DNA of 19,230 nucleotides from CAYOBW01 sp964402115. GTDB lineage: Bacteria; Verrucomicrobiota; Kiritimatiellia; UBA8416; CAYOBW01. Positions 1 to 9,300 of the stretch are shown in pieces. Position 1 is the stretch's first letter. Every line of letters starts with the position of its first letter. A model generated the notes under the pieces. It was not told where the DNA came from. It worked only from the letters and a program-made list of their open reading frames with translations, and made no database searches. The stretch lies in assembly GCA_964402115.1 (NCBI GenBank), contig CAYOBW010000128.1:1-19230 (forward strand), written 5' to 3'. Both the position numbers and the translations under genes were made by a program.

Positions 1-91
1 TGAGATCCGTGACAGCTCGCTTTACTTTGACATTCCGCACCCAACCGTCTTTGAGCATCGCGACATAAGCATTCGATGGAGAACGACTTAG
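1..91 (+). CDS. possible C-terminal end of an upstream gene (partial, low confidence)
   Basis: One forward frame (starting at base 2) is open from the window edge to a TAG at 89-91 and would encode 29 residues including the stretch SSLYFDIPHPTVFEHRD. Many codons end in C or G, which fits a real gene end. The fragment is too short to assign to a family. Another forward frame is open to a TAA at about 64-66, so the choice of frame is uncertain. If real, this gene ends about 385 bases before the first repeat protein. Confidence 0.22.
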   Translation, partial: EIRDSSLYFDIPHPTVFEHRDISIRWRTT

Positions 92-158
92 GAGAAATGC
101 AGGAGGGCGATTGTCGTTTCCAGGAGCAAACAAATCGCACCGAAATGTTAGTGGCATT

Positions 159-206
159 GGGCGGGACGCCCCCGGTGTTCTCGCTGCGGGGGCGAGACGC
201 CCCCGC
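159..206. repeat. pair of GC-rich intergenic hairpins
   Basis: Two perfect inverted repeats lie 14 bases apart. The first is GGGCG-GGA-CGCCC (159-171), a 5-bp stem. The second is GCGGGGGCG-AGA-CGCCCCCGC (186-206), a 9-bp stem with a 3-base loop. Both read 'G-run, GGA or AGA, CGCCC'. They resemble the short palindromes on the right side of the window (19118-19207), suggesting one family of REP-like dispersed intergenic repeats. No U-run follows either stem, so a classical intrinsic terminator is unlikely. Confidence 0.6.
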
Positions 207-376
207 TCCCAGTTGCCGCGAAGACAGACGACAACGAGGCGTTCACCCTTGCTCCACAGTGCCAGGTGAACGGCGACGCGATTTCGTCTTTCAGGGAGAC
301 AGCCGTCCCTGGCCGTTATGTGCCATGTAAGCCCCCTCTGCGTCACTGCCGCGTTGCCCCAGGCGCACTTTCCGTC

Positions 377-406
377 TGGACAAACGCCCCCTGCCGCGAG
401 TACATT
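377..406 (+). promoter_or_regulatory. candidate sigma-70-type promoter for the repeat-protein operon
   Basis: TGGACA (377-382, five of six matches to TTGACA) is followed after 18 bases by TACATT (401-406, four of six matches to TATAAT). This is the only AT-rich patch just upstream of the first gene and would place transcription start near 412-415. The match is moderate and could be chance. Confidence 0.3.
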
Positions 407-419
407 AACAATCGTTAAT
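404..419. promoter_or_regulatory. AT-rich inverted repeat, possible operator
   Basis: ATTAAC-AATC-GTTAAT is a perfect 6-bp inverted repeat with a 4-base spacer. It overlaps the proposed -10 element and expected start point of the operon promoter. In such GC-rich surroundings an AT-rich dyad at this place is a plausible repressor or activator site. No regulator gene is present in the window. Confidence 0.3.
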
Positions 420-475
420 AATCTTGGTGTCGGGTAAGCAACTAAGATTTCTTGCGTGACGAGAGGGGGTCGCAG

Positions 476-3304
476 GTGGGACGTCAGCCATTTACGATGG
501 GGCTGTGCTCATTTGGGAAGACGTGCCTGGCGTTCCTTCTGCTGGGAGGCGGAGCGTCTCTGGCCGCCAACAAGGACTTCACCGGCGCCGTGGATAGCGA
601 CTGGAACACGGACGGCAACTGGAATCCGGCCGGGGTGCCGGGCGCCGCGGACAACGTGTTCGTGCTGGCGCCGGGCGGCTCCAACAAGACCATCAACCTG
701 GCGTCGCTGCTGGCCAGCAATACCGTCGTGGAGGTGGGCCTGGCCCGCGAAGGTAACGGCGTCGTCACGGTCAACCACTCCACCGGCACGCTGAACGTGA
801 CCAGCTGGTTCAACCTGGGCCAGGGCGGCGGCGTGGCGCCCAACGGCGGCGCCGGGGTCTGGAACCTCACCGGCAACGCGCTGCTGAACCTCACGCACGC
901 CGCCGGCGGGCAGACCGTGATTGGCGTGGGCTTTGCCGCCGCACCCGACCGCAACACGGGCCTGCTGACGCTTGCCGACAGCGCCCGGCTCATCCAAAGC
1001 ACGAACGAAATCCGCGTGGGCGGAGAAACCGTGGCCACGCGGGCGAACGGCACGCTTGCCATCGGCGGGAACGCCCTGCTCCAGAACACGGGCGCCGGCT
1101 GGCTTGTCATCGGGCAGGGGCTGGGTACGGGCACGGTTACGGTGGCGGCGAACGGACGCTTGCTGAACACCGGCGATATCGCCCTGGGCAACGCGGGGCG
1201 GGGCCTGCTGCGTTTGCAGGAGAGCGGCAGCGTCACGGGCGCCGTGCTGCACGTTGGCTACGCGGCCGCCGGAAAAGGCCTGCTGGAGGCGGGCGGTACG
1301 GCCAGGGCCTTCGCCACGGGCAACCTCATCGTCGGGGCGGCGGGCCGGGGCGTCTGCGCGCTGACGAACAGCGCGTCCCTGTCGGCCAACTGGATCCAAC
1401 TGGGCAATGCCGCCGGAGCGGTTGGCGCGGTGTACCAGGATGGCGGCACCGTGGTGGCGCGGGGCGGCGCCAATGTAGCCAACTTCGTCCTGGGCAACGC
1501 CAAGGGCGGCTACGGCTACTACCGGCTGGCTGGCGGGACGATGGGTACGCGTGAGATCGGCATCGGCTTCAACGGGCTGGGGGTTCTCGATCTGTGCGGC
1601 GGCAACCTGGTCGTCACCCAGTACGTGAACCTCAGCCGCAACACCGGCACCGGCCTCGTCAACGTCACCAGCGGCACGCTCGACTTCAGCGCGGCCCTGA
1701 ACACCTTCCTGCTCGGCTACGCCGCCGTCGGTAACGGCTTCGGGCAGCTGAACGTCGCCGGCGGCCTGGTCAAGCTGGGGACGCGGGCGCTGGGGTTTGG
1801 CGGGCTGGCGGGGGGCCAGGTGAACCTGCTGCCCGGCGGCACGCTGCTCGCGGGCGCCGTGGCCGGGGCCAACGGGCAGTTCATGTTCGACGGCGGCACG
1901 CTGCAGGCCGGGCAGGCCAACGCGGCCTTCATGACCGGGTTGAAGGCGGTCCGCGTGCACAGCGGCGGGGCGGTCATCGACACCGCTGGTTACGCCATCA
2001 CCATCGGCCAGGCGCTCCTGTCCCCGACCGGACAGGGATTGGCCGCCATCGCGGTCACCGACGGCGGCGCGGGCTACGTGGGCGAGCCCCTTGTCGTCAT
2101 CAGCGGCGGTGGCGGCAGCAACGGTACGGCGCGCGCGCTGTGGGACCGCGCGGCGGGGACCGTCACCCACATCGCTATCACCTGTCCGGGCAGCGGGTAC
2201 ACCGCGCCGCCCACCGTGACGCTGGCCGGCGGCGGGTCGACGCAGCCGGCCACGGTCGGCGCCGTCACGCTCGGCAGCGTGATCTCCGGGGGCCTGACCA
2301 AGGCGGGCGCCGGGACGCTGACGCTGACCGGCGCCAACACGTACACCGGCGCCACGGTGGTGAACGCCGGGACGCTCAGCCTGGGCAGCGCGACGGCGCT
2401 GCCGCCGCACGGTACGCTGCGCCTCGCCAGTGGGGCCGTGCTGAACGTCGCCTACGCCGGCGGGTTCATCCCTCTCAACCGGCTCTTTGTCAACGACGTG
2501 GAACTGCCGGCGGGCGTCTACTCGCCGGGCGGCCTGGCGAACCTGACGGGGACCGGGGCCTTGCTGGTGGGCAACGTGGACACGTCCCGGCCGCTGCACC
2601 GCTGGAGTTTCAACGGCAACCTCAAGGACTCGACGGGCGGGAGCGACGCCACCGTCGTGGACGTGGGTCCGAACGACGTCGCGCTTTCCGCCACGGCGGT
2701 TACCCTGGCGGGTGGCGCGCGCGACCAGAGCGATTACGTGCGGCTCGGTGTCAACCTGCTGCCGGACGCCCAGGAGGCGCTGACGATCGAGCTTTGGGCC
2801 ACGCCGCACGCCGTGCAGGTCTGGTCGCGCGTCTTCGATTTCGGCACGAGCGTGAACGAGTACCTCATGATGGCCTGGAGCCAGAACGCAAACCCGGCGC
2901 TGGACCGCGTGTCCTGGCGGGATAACGCCGGGGCGGAAAGCATGATCGACAACACCTGCGCGCCGTATGCGTTAAACCAGCCGTACCATGTGCTGATGAC
3001 GGTCGAGCCGGGCGCGGGTGCGGGCGGCACGACGCGCTTCACCTGGTACGTGGCGCCTGCCGGGGCCGCGGACCTCGGCCCGGCGCGGGGGACCGCGGAT
3101 ACCGCCTACACGCTTGCGAATCTGTACGAAACAGAGGATAATCTCGGGCGGTCATTCTATGCGGTGGACAGCACCGCCAGTGCGAGCTACGACGAGGTGC
3201 GCATCTGGCTGGGAGCCAGGAATGCCGGCGAGCGCGAGCAGTTGCACGACGCAGGTCCCGACAGACTCGGCCGACCCGAGGGCGGCGTCATCATCATTCG
3301 CTGA
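476..3304 (+). CDS. secreted beta-strand-repeat passenger protein with C-terminal LamG-like domain (protein 1)
   Basis: A large exported repeat protein of about 942 aa, probably a surface or matrix adhesin or structural fibre. The frame is open from a TTG at 452, but GTG 476 has a purine-rich ribosome site (GAGAGGGGG, 461-469). ATG 497 starts directly at the signal peptide (MGLCSFGKTCLAFLLL, cleavage near ASLA/ANK). A Trp-rich opening segment (575-665, DWNT..NWNPAGVPGAADN) is typical of bacterial passenger proteins. Glycine-rich repeats follow to about 1920, including the 45-aa W-LGN module (1388-1522). Next come the composite GxGY/PATR module (1961-2404), a linker (RLFVNDVELPAGVY) and a LamG-like domain (2594-3260) beginning LHRWSFNGNL. 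The last residues are PEGGVIIIR. It is the first gene of the operon, 44 bases before the next. No beta-barrel or PEP-CTERM anchor is visible. Repeat and domain families were recognised by eye; the substrate or ligand is unknown. Confidence 0.85.
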   Translation: MGRQPFTMGLCSFGKTCLAFLLLGGGASLAANKDFTGAVDSDWNTDGNWNPAGVPGAADNVFVLAPGGSNKTINLASLLASNTVVEVGLAREGNGVVTVNHSTGTLNVTSWFNLGQGGGVAPNGGAGVWNLTGNALLNLTHAAGGQTVIGVGFAAAPDRNTGLLTLADSARLIQSTNEIRVGGETVATRANGTLAIGGNALLQNTGAGWLVIGQGLGTGTVTVAANGRLLNTGDIALGNAGRGLLRLQESGSVTGAVLHVGYAAAGKGLLEAGGTARAFATGNLIVGAAGRGVCALTNSASLSANWIQLGNAAGAVGAVYQDGGTVVARGGANVANFVLGNAKGGYGYYRLAGGTMGTREIGIGFNGLGVLDLCGGNLVVTQYVNLSRNTGTGLVNVTSGTLDFSAALNTFLLGYAAVGNGFGQLNVAGGLVKLGTRALGFGGLAGGQVNLLPGGTLLAGAVAGANGQFMFDGGTLQAGQANAAFMTGLKAVRVHSGGAVIDTAGYAITIGQALLSPTGQGLAAIAVTDGGAGYVGEPLVVISGGGGSNGTARALWDRAAGTVTHIAITCPGSGYTAPPTVTLAGGGSTQPATVGAVTLGSVISGGLTKAGAGTLTLTGANTYTGATVVNAGTLSLGSATALPPHGTLRLASGAVLNVAYAGGFIPLNRLFVNDVELPAGVYSPGGLANLTGTGALLVGNVDTSRPLHRWSFNGNLKDSTGGSDATVVDVGPNDVALSATAVTLAGGARDQSDYVRLGVNLLPDAQEALTIELWATPHAVQVWSRVFDFGTSVNEYLMMAWSQNANPALDRVSWRDNAGAESMIDNTCAPYALNQPYHVLMTVEPGAGAGGTTRFTWYVAPAGAADLGPARGTADTAYTLANLYETEDNLGRSFYAVDSTASASYDEVRIWLGARNAGEREQLHDAGPDRLGRPEGGVIIIR
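1388..1522 (+). repeat. 45-aa W-LGN-AGA-GYGYY module, copy 1 of 3
   Basis: Encodes NWIQLGNAAGAVGAVYQ, then a GGAN motif, then LGNAKGGYGYY. The same order (N-W, LGN, AGA, GGAN, GYGYY) recurs at 7051-7182 and 10249-10380 in protein 2. It is in frame, so it is a protein-level repeat. Confidence 0.75.
1961..2404 (+). repeat. composite GxGY/PATR module, copy 1 of 7
   Basis: The encoded order is SGGAVIDTAGY, QALLSPTGQG, GGAGYVGEPLVVISGGGG, ITCPGSGYTAPPTVTLAGGG, then a PATR-type strand repeat starting SGGLTKAGAGTLTLTG and ending NAGTLSLG. Six other copies in this operon keep the same order and length. Confidence 0.85.
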
Positions 3305-3333
3305 GATCAATCGACATCGAGGATCCGGAGCTG

Positions 3334-3340
3334 AAGGAGG
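3334..3340 (+). promoter_or_regulatory. ribosome binding site of protein 2
   Basis: AAGGAGG lies 8 bases before ATG 3349. It is a near-perfect Shine-Dalgarno match within a 44-base gap, which fixes the start and supports independent translation of each cistron in the operon. Confidence 0.8.
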
Positions 3341-3348
3341 CTGACAAC

Positions 3349-6300
3349 ATGAACATGCGCCCATTGCACCTTTGCTTTGCCATGCTCGCGTGCGCCCTTG
3401 CGACGGCTGGCATGGCTGGTGCCGCCCAGGTGAACTGGAACGCTGCCACGGGGCTCTACACCGACGGTCCGAGTTGGTTGGGCGGCAGCGTGCCGCTGGC
3501 CGCGGACCAGGCTTCGGTGCAGAACGGGGGCACATGCACGATCGACAGCAGTGCCAGCCACTCCGTGACCGAGCTGTGGGCCGGCAACGGCAACGGCACC
3601 AGCGGCACGATTACGCAGAACGGGGGCACGATCAGCGTCACGGGTTGGCTGGTCCTGGGCCGCAACGGCACCAGCGTCGGCACGTACAATCATTCAGCCG
3701 GCACGCTGAACCGGTCCGGGAACAACACGATCATCGGCGACGTCAATGGCGCGCAGGGCACGTACAACATCAGCGGCTCGGCGGCGTACAACCAGACCGC
3801 GGGCAATTTCCAGCTCGCCATCGCCAACGGGGCCGTGGGCACCGTGAACCAGAGCGGCGGCACGGTCAATCTGACCGCGAACGAGTTGTGGGTGTCCTCG
3901 GGCGGCAACGGTCGCGGCACATACAATCTCAGTGGCGGCTGGCTGCGGGTGAACCAGTGGCTCTGCGCCGGTCGGGGCGGCAGCGACGGCACGATCAACA
4001 TCACCGGCGGCGCGGCCAGCAATACGCTCAACAACATCACCATCGGATCTGCTGCCGGCAACCGGGGCCGGATCTTCGTTTCCGGGAGCGGGAGGCTGTA
4101 CGGTGTCGGCGCCATATACGTGGGCGAGAGCGGCACGGGTTTCCTGGGCATCACGAACGGCACCGTGGATGTCAACATCCTGGCCATTGGAGCCCAAACC
4201 ACCGCGGCGGGCAGCATGACGCAGGTGGGCGGCACGTTCACGGCGCGCGGCTCCGACAACCGCATCGGCGGCTACGCTGCCGCGGCGGCCAACGGCTACG
4301 GCTACTTCAACCTGTCCGGGGGGACGGCCAACTTCAATAACAACATGCAGATCGGGGCCTACGGCAAAGGGATCATGGCGCAAAGCGGCGGCACGGTGAA
4401 CGCGGCATCCTGGCCGGCGGTTGGCCGGTGGGCGGGCGGCGTGGGGGTGCTGACGCTGAGTTCCGGCGCCGTGTTCAACCAGACCGGCGCGGGCAACAAC
4501 CTCATCATCGGGGAAGCCGGGACGGGCACTCTCAATGTCGGCGGCACGGCCGCGCTAAACCTGGCCGGCGGCTTGCGCCTCTCGATCGCCGGCACGGGCA
4601 TCGCCAACCTTAACGGCGGCACGGTCAGCGCGCCCACGGTTTTCGACGGCGGCGGCGCCAGCGCGCTGAACTTCAACGGCGGTACGCTCAAGGCGACGGC
4701 GGCCTACACGCTGCAGGGGCTGGATAACGCTTTCGTCTATCCGGGAGGCGCCACGTTCAACGACAATGGACTTGCCTTTGTTGTCGCCCAGGTCTTGCAG
4801 GCCCCGACGGGTTACGGCGTCAGCGCGATCGGCGTCGCCACGGCCGGTTCCGGCTACATCGGTCCGCCGCTCGTCGCGATCACCGGCGGCAGCGGGGCCG
4901 GCGCCACGGCAATCGCCACCGTCTCGGGCGGCCAGGTGACCGGCTTCGCCATCACCTGTCCGGGCCGGGGCTATGCCTCGGGCGACACGCTCACCGTCGC
5001 CCTCTCCGGCGGCGGCGCCAGCACGCCGGCCACGGCCGGGACCGTCACCCTCGCCGTCAACACTTCCGGCGGCCTGACCAAGCAGGGCGCGGGCACGCTG
5101 ACGCTCACCGGCGCCAACACCTTCTCCGGCGACACGCGCGTCGTGGCGGGGACGCTCGCCATCAACAACGCCCTTGCCCTGCAGAACAGCGCGCTCAACC
5201 TGGACGTGGCCGACGCGGGCGCGGTGACGTTCGGGCAGGCGTCCACGACGATCGGCGGGCTGAAGGGCTCGCGCAACCTGGCCTGCGGCGCCATCGCCCT
5301 GCAGTTCGGCAACTACGGGAGCAGTTCGTATGCCGGCACGCTGACGGCGACCACGCCCATCTTCAAGTACGGGCCGGGCACGCAGACCCTCACGGGCACG
5401 AGCGCGATCGGCAACCTGCTGCACGTCAAGGGCGGCACGCTGATCCTCGACACGGGCGCGGCGGTCACGACCACGGGGTACATGAGCGTGAGCCCGGCCA
5501 ACGGCGACAACAGCACGCTGACACTGCAGGGCAATGCGCTGCTGACCGTGCCCGGCGACTTCAACGTCAGCGACGTGGCCGTCAGCATCGGCACGCTGAA
5601 CGTGCGGAACACGGCGCAGTTGACGGTCAACACCCTGTTCGTGGGCAAGACCGGTGCGTCCATTGGCGTCGTGAACCAGACCAGCGGCACGGTGCAGCGC
5701 GGGGCCGCCGGCAACGACTGGCAGATCGGCAGCGGCGCCACGTCGTACGGCGCCTACAGCCTTGCCGGCGGCACGCTGAACACCGGCGCGTCGAACTTCC
5801 AGATCGGCTCGACGGGAACCGGCCTGCTGCGGCAGACCGGCGGCACGGTGACGTCGGGATCCTGGCCGGCCGTGGGGCGCTACGCGGGCGGCGTGGGCGA
5901 ATACACGATCACGGCGGGTATCTTCAACCAGACGGGCGCCGCCAACCAACTGATCATCGGCGAGGCGGGCACGGGGACGCTGACCGTCGGAGGAACCGCG
6001 GCGCTCAACCTCACCGGCGGCCTGCGCGTGACCATCAGCGGGACCGGCGCGGTCAACCTGAACGGCGGCACGGTCACGACGCCGACCCTCTTCGACGGCG
6101 GCGGCACGAGCCGCCTCAATTTCAACGGCGGCACGCTGCGCGCCGGCGCCGCACGCGTCGACTTCTGCCAGGCCCTCGACGCGGCCTACATCTTCAGCGG
6201 CGGCGCGGTGGTCGACGCCAACGGGTACAACGTGACGATCGCGCAGGCGTTGCAGGGCGCCGCGGGCTACGGCGCATCTGCCATCGCGGTGTCCAACCCG

Positions 6301-9300
6301 GGCGCCGGCTACATGGGGCCGCCGCTCGTCACCCTGGCCGGCGGCGGCGGCTCGGGCGCGAAAGCCATCGCGAACATTGCCGGCGGCCAGGTGACCGGCT
6401 TCACGATCACCTGCCCGGGCACCGGTTACGGCGCCGGCGACACGCTGACCGCGACGCTGGCCGGCGGCAACCCCGCGACCCCGGCCGTGGCCGGCGCGGT
6501 GACCCTCGCCGCCAACACCTCCGGCGGCCTGACCAAGATCGGCGCGGGCACGCTGACGCTGACCGGCGCCAGCACCTTCAGCGGCGGCACGCGGATCGTC
6601 GCGGGCACGCTCGCGCTGAACAACGCCAGCGCCCTGAACAACAGCGTCGTGGACCTGAATGTCGCCGACGCGGGCTTGCTGACGCTGGCGGGCGCCAGCA
6701 CGATCGGCGGCCTGTCCGGCAGCCGCGACAACAACTTCGGCGCAAGCCAGTTGACGCTGGGCAATGCGACGGCCAGCTACTCCGGCGCGCTCAGCGGCAC
6801 GGGCGCGCTGGTGAAGAGCGGGGCCGGGGTCCAGACGCTCTCCGGCGCCTGCACCTACACCGGCAACACGACCGTCAACGGCGGTGAACTCGTCCTCAGC
6901 GGCTCGCTGGCTTGCGGCGCGGGCGTGGTGACGGTCAACGGCGGCCAGCTGACGCTGAGCGGGGGCCTGACGACCACCGGCAACCTGATCCTGGGGGCGG
7001 CGGCGGGCACGGGCAAGGTGCTCATCGCGAACGGTGGCAGCGCCAGCGTGAACTGGGTGCAGCTCGGCAACGCAGCCGGCGCCGTAAGCTGCCTGCTCAA
7101 CCGCGGCGCGCTGGCCGTCAACGGCGGCGCGAACGTCGGCAACTTCCCGCTGGGCAACGCGGTCGGCGCTTACGGCTACTACCTGCACGACACCGCCACG
7201 CCCACCACGCTGCACGAAGTCGGCATCGCCGGTTACGGCGGCGGCGACGGCGTGCTCGAAGTGCGCAGCGGCGCGCTGACGATCGACACGTGGATCACGC
7301 CGAACCGCGGCAATCCCGTGGCGGGCCAGAGCGCGCTGATGCTCGTGCAGGGCGGCACGCTGAACACGCCCAATTCCGTCAACTTCGGCAGCGGCTGGGG
7401 CGCCAACGGCAACCAGTACGGCGTTTTCGATATCGGCGCCGGCGGCCTGCTGAACGGCTTGGGCGTGAACAGCACGCTGAATCTCAACGCCACGGCGATC
7501 GCGTCCAACACCGGCGTGCTGACCATTCATAACGGGGGCGTGGTGGAGCTGCGCGAAGTGAACGCCGGGCAGGCCCTGCCCGCCTCGATCGTGAACTTCA
7601 ACGGCGGCACGCTGCGGGCCAAGGCGGCGAACGACGTGCTGGGCGCCAACCTGGACGGGGTCTACGTGCACAGCGGCGGGGCAACCCTCGACACCGCGGG
7701 CTTCAGCTTCACCACGGACAATGCCCTGCTCGCGCCCGCGGGCAACGGCATCACGGCCATCCCGCTCGACGCAAACGGCGCCGGCTACGCGGGGCGGCCG
7801 CTCGTGAAGATCACCGATCCCACCGGCGTGGGCGCCACGGCGATCGCGACGTGGAACGACGCCACGGGCGAGGTGACAGGCATTGCGGTGACCTGCCCGG
7901 GTACGGGCTACACGAACCCGACCGTGACGCTGATCGGCGGCGGCCCGACAACGCCGGCCACCGTCGGCACGGTCACGCTGGGTGCGGCGGCGAGCGGCGG
8001 CCTGACCAAGGCCGGCCTTGGCACGCTGGTCCTGACCGGGGACAGCAGCTACGGCGGCGGGACGACCATCAGCGCCGGCGCCCTGCAGATCGGTGCGGGA
8101 GGCACAAACGGCGCGATCATCGGCGACATCCTGAACAATGCGGCACTGGCCTTCAACCGCTCCGATGCCTACACCCACGCCGGCGCGATCGGCGGCAGCG
8201 GCACGGTTGCGCAACTGGGCAGCGGCACGTTGACGCTCGCCGGCGCCAACACCTACGCGGGGGCGACGTCAGTCAATGCCGGCCGGTTGACCCTCGCGGG
8301 CACCGCCACGTCGGCTCTCACGGTCAACGGCGGCACGCTGGGCGGCGAGGGCAGCACGTCGGCCAGCCTGACCATGAACACCGGGACCGTTCTGGCGGTC
8401 GACCCCACGACCGAAGCCGCCCTGACGGCGAACGGCGTGAACTTCGCGGGCACGGTGAACGTGGTCCTCGACGCGCCCACGGCCGGCGGCGCGTTCACCA
8501 TCATCGATTACGGCTCCGGCCCGATCGCGGGGATCGGCAACATCTCCGCCTCGGCCTACCGCACCCCCACCGTCACCGATGACGCGATCAACCACCGCGT
8601 GCGCATGATCTTCGCCAGCCAGGCCCGGACGTGGGCCGGCACGCCGACGGCGACCTGGGACAGCGGGGTGTCGCTGGCCTGGCAGGAAGGCGACCAGAAG
8701 TTCTACGGCGGCGACCCGGTGCGTTTCGACGACACGGCGACTGGCAGCACGACCGTCACGCTGAACGGCTCGGTGCTGCCGGCGTCGGTCGTGTTCGCCA
8801 ACGAGACGAAGCCTTACGACCTGGCGGGCGCGGGCGCGATCGGCGGCGCGACGGCGCTGACCAAGAGCGGCGCGGGCACGCTGACCATTGCGACGGCCCA
8901 GCCGTACGCCGGCGGCACGACGCTCACCGGCGGCCGTATCCGCGTCGGTAACAACGGCGCGCTCGGCACGGGCCCGCTGACCCTCGGCGGCTGCGCGCTG
9001 TCCAGCGATAGCGCCGCGGCCCACGCCCTTGCGGTGCCCGTGGCGCTCAACGCCGGTTTCACGCTGGGCGACGCTACGGACACCGGGGCCCTGACCCTGG
9101 CGGGGCCGCTCACGCTCGAAGCCGACGTCGCGGTGAATGTCCCGACGGATGGCTCGGTGCTGCACGCCTTCTCCGGCAACGTCGTCGATGGCGCCGGAAC
9201 CTTCCGCCTGACCAAGTCGGGGCCCGGCACGCTCGCGCTGAGCGGCGTCAACACCTACCTGGGCGGCACGACGGTCAACGCGGGTACGCTGGCGCTGGCC

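Larger units (their letters stand above)
92..451. other. intergenic region upstream of the operon
   Basis: About 360 bases without a convincing gene. An 84-codon forward frame (76-330) runs through it, but its product is low-complexity, has no recognisable motif, and reads across the hairpin repeats at 159-206, so I do not call it a gene. The stretch holds two GC-rich hairpins, a candidate promoter and an AT-rich inverted repeat just before the first repeat-protein gene. Its base composition is more mixed than the strongly G/C-rich coding region that follows. Confidence 0.6.
4348..6642 (+). repeat. tandem segmental duplication inside protein 2 (unit offset about 1.45 kb)
   Basis: The stretch from 4348 to about 5184 (67-aa module, NLNGGTVSAPTVFDGGG, FNGGTLKA, GxGY/PATR module, INNALAL) recurs in the same order from 5800 to about 6642. 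Matching points are offset by 1452 to 1455 bases. Phrases such as NLNGGTV, FDGGG, LNFNGGTL and TSGGLTK are kept in both copies. Between the copies lies unrelated repeat material (about 5185-5799), so the duplicated unit is larger than the conserved part or has been diluted. Confidence 0.7.

Noticed and set aside
76..330. 84-codon forward frame upstream of the operon
   Set aside because: It reads through the two hairpin repeats, has no recognisable motif, and its composition is unlike that of the neighbouring genes.
2140..2925. Forward frame of 261 codons inside protein 1 (and similar ones at 3372-4340, 13102-13872 and 15258-16733)
   Set aside because: These are Arg/His/Gly-rich out-of-frame readings of the repeat DNA. 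The in-frame product explains the region fully.
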